Assembly: GCA_900316115.1 (NCBI GenBank)
Contig: ONBN01000010.1
Location: 1-57,199, forward strand
Reading direction: 5' to 3'
Length of the DNA stretch: 57,199 bases
Source of the DNA: an uncultured Eubacteriales bacterium
GTDB lineage: Bacteria; Bacillota; Clostridia; Lachnospirales; Lachnospiraceae
In this document: in pieces, positions 51,931 through 57,199 of the stretch
How the letters are laid out: every line of letters begins with the position of its first letter
Position numbering within the stretch: the first letter of the stretch is position 1
The notes under the pieces: model-generated
Told to the model about the DNA's origin: nothing
What the model saw: the letters and a program-made list of their open reading frames with translations, nothing else
The model's database searches: none
Program-made: the position numbers and the translations under genes

Positions 51931-53376
51931 ATGTATAGGAAAGACACTGTAGGATGGATAAAGCATCTGGACTTTATTATCTTAGATCTGATCTGCTTGC
52001 AGGTTGCCTTTGTTTTGGCATATGTGTTAAGCGGATATGGGCTTAATCCATATACAAACATTATATACAGAAATATGGCTGCTTTCATAGAAATGGCGGA
52101 TCTTTTGGTAATGTTTGAAGCAAATACAATGAAAAATGTTCTGAAGCATGGCTTTTACCGGGATTTTATCATAGCGGTAAAACATGGTGTGACGATTGGA
52201 GCAATTTGTCTGTTGTATCTGTTTATGTTACAGAAAGCACACACTTATTCCAGGAGAGCATTAGTTTTTACTATAGTGCTGTATATATTACTTACTTTTG
52301 TGGTAAGGGAATTCTGGAAACAGAATCTCCGTAAGAAAAAGAAAGGCGATGTCTCATTACTTCTGGTAGTTTCCCAGGATGTGGCTGATATCGTTGTTGA
52401 GAGCGTAACTGCAAATAATTATGCCAAATACAATATCGCAGGTATCGTTGTCATTGATAAGGATATGACTGGTCAGCGGATAGGCGGTGTGGAAGTAGTT
52501 ACTGACATGGAAAATGCAGCAGAGTTTGTCTGTAAACAGTGGATAGATGAAGTGCTGATCGCAACTTCTGGTACAGTTCCTTACTCAAAAGAACTGATCA
52601 GGCAGTTTACAGAAACCGGAGTGACTGTACATCTGTATCTGGCAAAGGTTCAGGATGTACCTGGACAAAGACAGTTTGTAGAAAGAATTGGAGCTTATAC
52701 AGTTCTGACAACCAGTATCAATTTCGCATCAACAAAGGAGCTTATGATAAAACGTCTGATGGATATTGCCGGTGGACTGGTGGGATGTATGATTACAGGG
52801 ATTTTATTCATATTCATTGCACCTGCGATTTACATAGCATCACCTGGACCGATTTTCTTTTCACAGGAACGTGTAGGAAAGAATGGAAAAAGATTCAAGA
52901 TGTACAAGTTCCGAAGTATGTACCTGGATGCAGAGCAGCGCAGGGAAGAGCTGATGAAAGAAAATAAAATGGGTGATGGAAAGATGTTTAAAATGGATTT
53001 TGACCCAAGGGTTATTGGAAATAAAATCCTGCCAGATGGAACCCATAAGACAGGTATCGGGGAGTTTATCAGACGAACCAGTATTGATGAGTTTCCACAG
53101 TTTTTTAATGTGCTGAAAGGAGATATGTCAATTATCGGGACACGGCCGCCACTCATTTCAGAAGCAAACCTGTATGAGCCTCATCATCGTGTCAGACTTG
53201 CGATCAAGCCTGGGATAACCGGATTGTGGCAGGTAAGCGGACGCAGTGATATTACTGATTTTGAAGAAGTTGTAAGACTTGACAAAGAATATATCGAGAA
53301 CTGGAATATTGGAATGGACATAAAGATTTTACTTGAGACAGTGCTGGTGGTGCTTAGGACAAAAGGTGCCATGTAA
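51931..53376 (+). CDS. Initiating sugar-phosphate transferase (WbaP/WcaJ-like)
   Basis: Transfers the first sugar-1-phosphate to undecaprenyl phosphate to start the repeat unit. 481 residues: about four N-terminal membrane segments (to about 130), a nucleotide-binding-like CoA-binding domain, one further membrane segment near 285-310, and the bacterial transferase domain with KRLMDIAGG, GPIFFSQERVGKNG, KFRSMYLDAE, RTSIDEFPQFFNVLKGDMSIIGTRPP in two parts, and GLWQVSGRS. MYRKD... at 51931 resembles starts of relatives; ATG 51910 and 51874 are in frame alternatives. The sugar is not known. Confidence 0.92.
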   Translation: MYRKDTVGWIKHLDFIILDLICLQVAFVLAYVLSGYGLNPYTNIIYRNMAAFIEMADLLVMFEANTMKNVLKHGFYRDFIIAVKHGVTIGAICLLYLFMLQKAHTYSRRALVFTIVLYILLTFVVREFWKQNLRKKKKGDVSLLLVVSQDVADIVVESVTANNYAKYNIAGIVVIDKDMTGQRIGGVEVVTDMENAAEFVCKQWIDEVLIATSGTVPYSKELIRQFTETGVTVHLYLAKVQDVPGQRQFVERIGAYTVLTTSINFASTKELMIKRLMDIAGGLVGCMITGILFIFIAPAIYIASPGPIFFSQERVGKNGKRFKMYKFRSMYLDAEQRREELMKENKMGDGKMFKMDFDPRVIGNKILPDGTHKTGIGEFIRRTSIDEFPQFFNVLKGDMSIIGTRPPLISEANLYEPHHRVRLAIKPGITGLWQVSGRSDITDFEEVVRLDKEYIENWNIGMDIKILLETVLVVLRTKGAM

Positions 53377-53388
53377 TGGAGAAAAGCA

Positions 53389-54519
53389 ATGGAAAGAGAA
53401 ATCAGATTGGCAGTTTTGGGACATAAAAGACTGTCCAGAGAAGGCGGCATCGAAATCGTTGTACAGGAATTGTGTACACGAATGCTGCAGCAAGGCTGTC
53501 AGGTGACCTGTTACAACAGATCAGGGCATCATGTGAGTGGTGCAGTATATGACGGTATAGATAAAACGGAATATGATGGGATTTGCCAGAAGTGTGTTCC
53601 AACTATCAACAGGAAAGGTCTTGCGGCTGTCAGTTCTTCTTTTTTTGCGGCTCTCTATAGTGCGTTTGGTAAGTACGATGTGGTACATATCCATGCTGAG
53701 GGAGCCGCTTTTTTTTCCTGGCTGCCGAAACTGTTTGGAAAAAGAGTGGTGGTTACGATTCATGGAATTGACTGGCAGCGTCAGAAATGGCAATCCGGTT
53801 TCGGCTCCAGATTTATCCGTCAAGGCGAAAAGAATGCTGTGAAATATGCAGATGAAATTATCGTGCTGAGCAAAAGCGTTCAGGATTATTTTCAAAATAC
53901 TTACGGCAGAACCACTAGGTTCATACCAAATGGTGTAAATCGGCCGGTACTCAAGGAACCCCAGCTGATCACTGAGAAATTTGGCCTGACAAAGGATTCC
54001 TACATATTGTTTCTTGGCCGTATAGTGCCGGAAAAGGGACTGCGGTATCTGCTCAAGGCATTTAAGTGTATCCGAACAGACAAGAAACTGGTTATTGCCG
54101 GTGGCTCCAGCGATTCCGATTCTTTCATGCAGGAAATGAAAAATCTGGCAAAGGATGACAACAGAATTATTTTTACCGGCTTCATCCAAGGACAGATGCT
54201 GGACGAACTGTACAGCAATGCTTACCTTTACACATTGCCCTCTGACCTGGAAGGTATGCCGTTAAGCCTGCTGGAAGCTATGAGCTATGGCAACTGCTGT
54301 CTGGTTTCTAACATTCCCGAGTGCACGGAAGTTGTGGAAGATAAGGCTTTGATCTTTAGAAAATCAGATATTAGTGATCTTAAGCAAAAGCTTCAGGATG
54401 CCTGCGATCATCCGGAAACGGTAAAAAAATATAAAGCACAGGCCTCAGATTTTATCTGTGCAAAATACAACTGGGATGATGTGGCAGAAGAAACTGTGAA
54501 GCTGTACAGGAGAAAATAA
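53389..54519 (+). CDS. Glycosyltransferase family 4 (GT-B)
   Basis: A 376-residue GT-B transferase. N-terminal donor/acceptor domain with GGIEIVVQEL and VHIHAEG; C-terminal Glycos_transf_1 domain with LGRIVPEKGLRYLLKAF, IIFTGFIQG, LPSDLEGMPLSLLEAMSYG (the E-x7-E motif), and ATGs in good context 12 bases after the sugar transferase. Adds a sugar to the lipid-linked intermediate. Donor is unknown; fits a hexose or deoxyhexose transfer. Confidence 0.93.
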   Translation: MEREIRLAVLGHKRLSREGGIEIVVQELCTRMLQQGCQVTCYNRSGHHVSGAVYDGIDKTEYDGICQKCVPTINRKGLAAVSSSFFAALYSAFGKYDVVHIHAEGAAFFSWLPKLFGKRVVVTIHGIDWQRQKWQSGFGSRFIRQGEKNAVKYADEIIVLSKSVQDYFQNTYGRTTRFIPNGVNRPVLKEPQLITEKFGLTKDSYILFLGRIVPEKGLRYLLKAFKCIRTDKKLVIAGGSSDSDSFMQEMKNLAKDDNRIIFTGFIQGQMLDELYSNAYLYTLPSDLEGMPLSLLEAMSYGNCCLVSNIPECTEVVEDKALIFRKSDISDLKQKLQDACDHPETVKKYKAQASDFICAKYNWDDVAEETVKLYRRK

Positions 54520-54520
54520 T

Positions 54521-54545
54521 GAGATTGTTGATGATAAACAATCTC
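54521..54545. other. Stem-loop after the GT4 gene
   Basis: GAGATTGTT (54521-54529) pairs with AACAATCTC (54537-54545). It directly follows the GT4 stop. No T-run follows, so it is a weak terminator at best or a transcript-protecting stem. Confidence 0.55.
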
Positions 54546-54551
54546 CTCTAA

Positions 54552-54752
54552 CCGAACGCAGGTAGTGAGATGTACATAGTGAAAGAGATGGGTGGAGCTG
54601 TGAGAGCGGTTTTTATCTCGCTACCTAGGTTCAGTAACAGCAGATGTAATTATCATAAGAACTTTCAGTATCACTACCTGCGGTTGTATGGAGCACTCTG
54701 GTTTATGAATAACATATTGGAAGTGCTTCATCTGAACAGAGGTAGTGAAATA
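54552..54752. repeat. Four alternating copies of a GAAC-AGGTAGTGARAT motif
   Basis: In the 380-base gap between two transferases, the 20-base motif ccGAACgcAGGTAGTGAGAT occurs in orientation plus (54552-54571), minus (54614-54633), minus (54670-54687) and plus (54732-54751). Copies 1/2 and 3/4 can pair, giving two consecutive stem-loops of about 80 bases; the second has an additional inner stem GGAGCACT/AGTGCTTC. No convincing protein is encoded here. It might be a pair of small inverted-repeat elements or a structured RNA. Confidence 0.65.
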
Positions 54753-54901
54753 GAACACAGAATAAGGAGAAATGCAACGATACGTCAGTGCGTTATGTAT
54801 TATAGACTCCGCTATGATGCCCATACATCGGTTTAAAGGAGTAAGACCTGATTTTTTATATATAGAGAGAAATTGGGAATAGAGTGAGGAATGATGGAAA
54901 A

Positions 54902-55894
54902 ATGAGCGAATGTAGAAAAACAGATGACACTTTAATCAGTGTAATAGTGCCAGTATATAAAGTGGAACAGTATTTGGAAAAATGTGTGAACAGCATAAGT
55001 GTTCAAACATATTCTAATTTGGAAATTATTCTGGTTGATGATGGATCTCCTGACAAATGCGGCGATATTTGCGATTCTCTTGCAAAGAAAGACAACCGAA
55101 TCAAAGTAATTCATAAACCGAATGGAGGCCTGTCATCAGCACGCAATGCGGGAATTGATATAGCATCTGGCCAATACATCGGATTTGTAGATAGCGATGA
55201 CTCTATTGAGCCATACATGTACGAAAAACTTTTAGAGTTAATTAAACATGACAGTACAAAACTGGCTGTGTGTGCAGTTAATTATGTTTATGAAGATGGC
55301 AAAAAGGTAAATAAGACACCACTTGGAAGAAACTGTACGTTTGATTTCTATCATGCGATAGTTGAAATGAATACTCATCGACTGTTTGATATGGGTGCAT
55401 GGAGTAAGCTCTATCATAAAAGTCTATTTGATGATCTTCGGTTTCCTGTCGGAAAGTTAAGCGAGGATTATTATATTATGTTTAAAATCTTTGACAGGGC
55501 ACAAGCAATTAGTTACCTAGATACTCCGTGTTATAACTATCTTCAGAGAAATAATAGTATTACACGCAGCGCAAAGATTAATCATGATCATGAATATGCA
55601 GCTAGAGAGCAAATGATATATCTCGACAAGAAATATCCAGAGTTAAAGACTGTAAGTCACACATCATACGCTTCGGCTGCACTCACAGTGTATGATTTTT
55701 ATATAAAAAATCATGTTGCTTGTCCTAAAGAGCAGGTTCAGCATTTTCGTGATGTAGTCAAACAAAATGAGGGATATATTAAACAAGCAGACTATTTGTC
55801 TAAAAGTAAAAAAATACAGTTTTCTCTTTTCATGATCAGTCCATGTTTATACAGAACTGTATTCAAAACATATCGAAAAATCAAGAGGATTTAG
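54902..55894 (+). CDS. Glycosyltransferase family 2
   Basis: A 330-residue GT-A transferase with the full GT2 signature: ISVIVPVYKVEQYLEKCVNSI, EIILVDDGSPDKCG, GGLSSARNAGID, FVDSDDSIEP (DxD-like) and GAWSKLYHKS, then LSEDYYIMFKIFD. The ATG at 54902 (MSECRK) is preferred over an in-frame GTG at 54884. From here on, the DNA is more AT-rich than the upstream operon, as expected for exchangeable capsule genes. The next transferase starts two bases after its stop. Confidence 0.9.
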   Translation: MSECRKTDDTLISVIVPVYKVEQYLEKCVNSISVQTYSNLEIILVDDGSPDKCGDICDSLAKKDNRIKVIHKPNGGLSSARNAGIDIASGQYIGFVDSDDSIEPYMYEKLLELIKHDSTKLAVCAVNYVYEDGKKVNKTPLGRNCTFDFYHAIVEMNTHRLFDMGAWSKLYHKSLFDDLRFPVGKLSEDYYIMFKIFDRAQAISYLDTPCYNYLQRNNSITRSAKINHDHEYAAREQMIYLDKKYPELKTVSHTSYASAALTVYDFYIKNHVACPKEQVQHFRDVVKQNEGYIKQADYLSKSKKIQFSLFMISPCLYRTVFKTYRKIKRI

Positions 55895-55896
55895 AG

Positions 55897-57199
55897 ATGA
55901 ATGACTTAATATCAATTATCATTCCTGTTTATAATGCGGGGAAAACAATAGATAGCTGTATCGAGAGTGTTTTGAAGAGCACTTACTCTGATTTTGAAAT
56001 TCTTATAATTGATGATGGTTCAAATGCTGAAACAGCTGATGAATGCGATAAAGTAGCTTTGAAAGACCAAAGAGTTAAGGTGATACATCAAGAAAATGGT
56101 GGCGTAAGTAAAGCCAGAAATTGCGGAATCGAAAATGCGACGGGAAAATTTATAACATTTGTTGATGCAGATGATACGGTAGATTCTGATTTGCTTGCAT
56201 GCATGATGAGTGCTATGCAACGGGAACAAGCTGATGTTGTAATAACTGGTCATAGGGAATGTTATGATGATGGAAGCTTTAAGGAATGCTTTTGTAGCAA
56301 AAAAGAATCAGTAAAGCACAGAACCGAAATACTATCGGAATTCTTCACGACAAATAATATCAGTTGGACAGTGTGGGCAAAACTATATACACGCTCTATT
56401 ATTGGTGATGTAAGATTTCAAGTTGGAAAACGTATTGCAGAAGATATGTATTTCAACTATGAAATACTAAAAAAGGCTAAAACGATTGTCGAATGTGGTT
56501 CTCCAAAATATAACTATATCAAACAGGATGAGTCGGCGATGGCCAGCAGTGACTGCTCACGGTTTTTTGACTCGTTTTATTTGACAAAAGCTGTTTTTGA
56601 TGACATAGAAACAAATGAAAATCATCGGACGGATAAGGTGTTTTTCTATGTCAGAAGTGGACTTTTTTTCTTCCGAATGATGTATGCAAAAGACAGAAAC
56701 AAAGAAGCTGCGGAAGACATAAGAAATGCACGAAGAGCATTCCTAGACAGCATTCAAGATAATACAACTGCATTACCGAGACGTATGCGATTGGAACTTT
56801 TTCTGCTTAAGTACTGTGAACCTCTGTATAGGCAACAAGCAAAAATCTATTGGGGGGGGGGGGTACAGGAAGAAAATGTAAAGTATGAGCCCACAATTGA
56901 CTCATATGCACAGCTTAGAAAATTATTGAATAGGGAAAAGAAAAATTACCCTAATAATTGGTTTGATAATATCAGTTGTAATCAGCGAGTTTATAATTGG
57001 CGGTTTATAAAGCTCCTTCGCAAGTGTGAGTATTATCGTAGTAAAACACGAAAGTCAAACAATCCGTTATGGATGGTATTATACTGGATTGCACGAACTC
57101 GCAAAAATCACATGGGCGTTTTTATTGGCGTAGAAATTCCGGAGAATGTGTTTGGCGAAGGACTTATTATACATCACAACGGAAGCATTGTGGTAAATG
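55897..57199 (+). CDS. GT2 glycosyltransferase fused through a G12 tract to a serine-acetyltransferase-like domain (partial)
   Basis: The frame is open from ATG 55897 to the window end (434 codons, no stop). Residues 1 to about 318 are GT2: ISIIIPVYNAGKTIDSCI, EILIIDDGSNAETADE, GGVSKARNCGIENATG, FVDADDTVDS. Then a run of 12 G (56852-56863, coding WGGG) leads to a second part that resembles N-terminal and early left-handed-helix segments of CysE-type acetyltransferases (MGVFIGVEIPENVFGEGL, then HHNGSIVVN). One G less ends the frame at TAA (56876-56878); one G more ends it at a TGA shortly after. So the acetyltransferase is made only when the tract length is a multiple of three. Confidence 0.82.
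   Translation, partial: MNDLISIIIPVYNAGKTIDSCIESVLKSTYSDFEILIIDDGSNAETADECDKVALKDQRVKVIHQENGGVSKARNCGIENATGKFITFVDADDTVDSDLLACMMSAMQREQADVVITGHRECYDDGSFKECFCSKKESVKHRTEILSEFFTTNNISWTVWAKLYTRSIIGDVRFQVGKRIAEDMYFNYEILKKAKTIVECGSPKYNYIKQDESAMASSDCSRFFDSFYLTKAVFDDIETNENHRTDKVFFYVRSGLFFFRMMYAKDRNKEAAEDIRNARRAFLDSIQDNTTALPRRMRLELFLLKYCEPLYRQQAKIYWGGGVQEENVKYEPTIDSYAQLRKLLNREKKNYPNNWFDNISCNQRVYNWRFIKLLRKCEYYRSKTRKSNNPLWMVLYWIARTRKNHMGVFIGVEIPENVFGEGLIIHHNGSIVVN
56852..56863 (+). repeat. Homopolymer tract of 12 G inside the terminal gene
   Basis: Twelve consecutive G interrupt AT-rich coding DNA between a glycosyltransferase and an acetyltransferase-like region. It is the only such G tract in the window. 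Tracts of this length are known sites of slipped-strand mispairing. Confidence 0.95.

Noticed and set aside
54570-54836. An 88-residue open frame between the GT4 and GT2 genes
   Set aside because: It runs through the inverted-repeat structures, has no ribosome site and resembles no protein; more likely chance.

Overview
The window looks like a chromosomal segment of an anaerobic Firmicute of the Lachnospiraceae, most like Blautia or a close relative. This is inferred from gene content and order: a Trp T-box ahead of trpEGDCFBA, a ZTP riboswitch ahead of split purH functions, type III glutamine synthetase, ftsEX preceded by a CdaR-like regulator, and a RACo-like ASKHA protein. Moderate-GC housekeeping genes give way to visibly more AT-rich accessory genes at 30.9-31.8 kb and from about 54.9 kb to the end.

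Layout. 0-4.9 kb: guaB, a membrane-anchored amidase, and a ZTP riboswitch controlling separate IMP cyclohydrolase and AICAR formyltransferase genes. 5.0-5.5 kb: tRNA-Gly on the minus strand, tRNA-Val and tRNA-Met on the plus strand. 5.5-8.1 kb: a ROK repressor divergent from a polyol-type dehydrogenase broken by an out-of-frame deletion; two copies of a long-hairpin repeat bracket this locus. 8.2-10.1 kb: a secreted DUF5722 glycosidase-like protein. 10.3-17.4 kb: T-box and the complete trp operon. 17.5-30.8 kb: lipid kinase, glutamine synthetase III coupled to a MoxR ATPase and a VWA protein, YitT, a CdaR-like regulator, ftsEX, an S41 protease, an SH3/3D cell-wall protein and trpS. 30.9-31.8 kb: a three-gene AT-rich cassette (DUF3791, DUF3990, small protein). 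32-39.8 kb: cysK, a TauABC/SsuABC-type importer, a LanC-like protein, a RACo-like ASKHA protein and a DeoR regulator. 40-42.7 kb: Gfo/Idh/MocA dehydrogenase, TIM-barrel isomerase and alpha/beta hydrolase. 42.8-45.4 kb: PAP2 phosphatase, small alarmone synthetase, RlmD-like methyltransferase. 45.4-47.4 kb: a decaying island (truncated RhuM, broken MptD-like gene, short TetR). 47.5 kb to the end: an exopolysaccharide/capsule operon (CpsB, tiny lipoprotein, LCP, Wzz-like, CpsD, Ig-like secreted protein, initiating sugar transferase, GT4, two GT2), ending inside an open gene.

Most interesting: (a) a run of 12 G inside the last gene joins a GT2 glycosyltransferase to a serine-acetyltransferase-like domain, so a change in tract length would switch the acetyltransferase on or off while sparing the glycosyltransferase; (b) glnN, moxR and vwa are physically coupled like CbbQ/CbbO beside RuBisCO, suggesting a glutamine synthetase III remodelling pair; (c) a cysK-importer-LanC-like-RACo-like cluster may be an undescribed organosulfur route; (d) a DUF3791/DUF3990 ADP-ribosyltransferase-like cassette; (e) alternating inverted repeats between the glycosyltransferases. 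All functional assignments come from reading the sequence; no database search was run.
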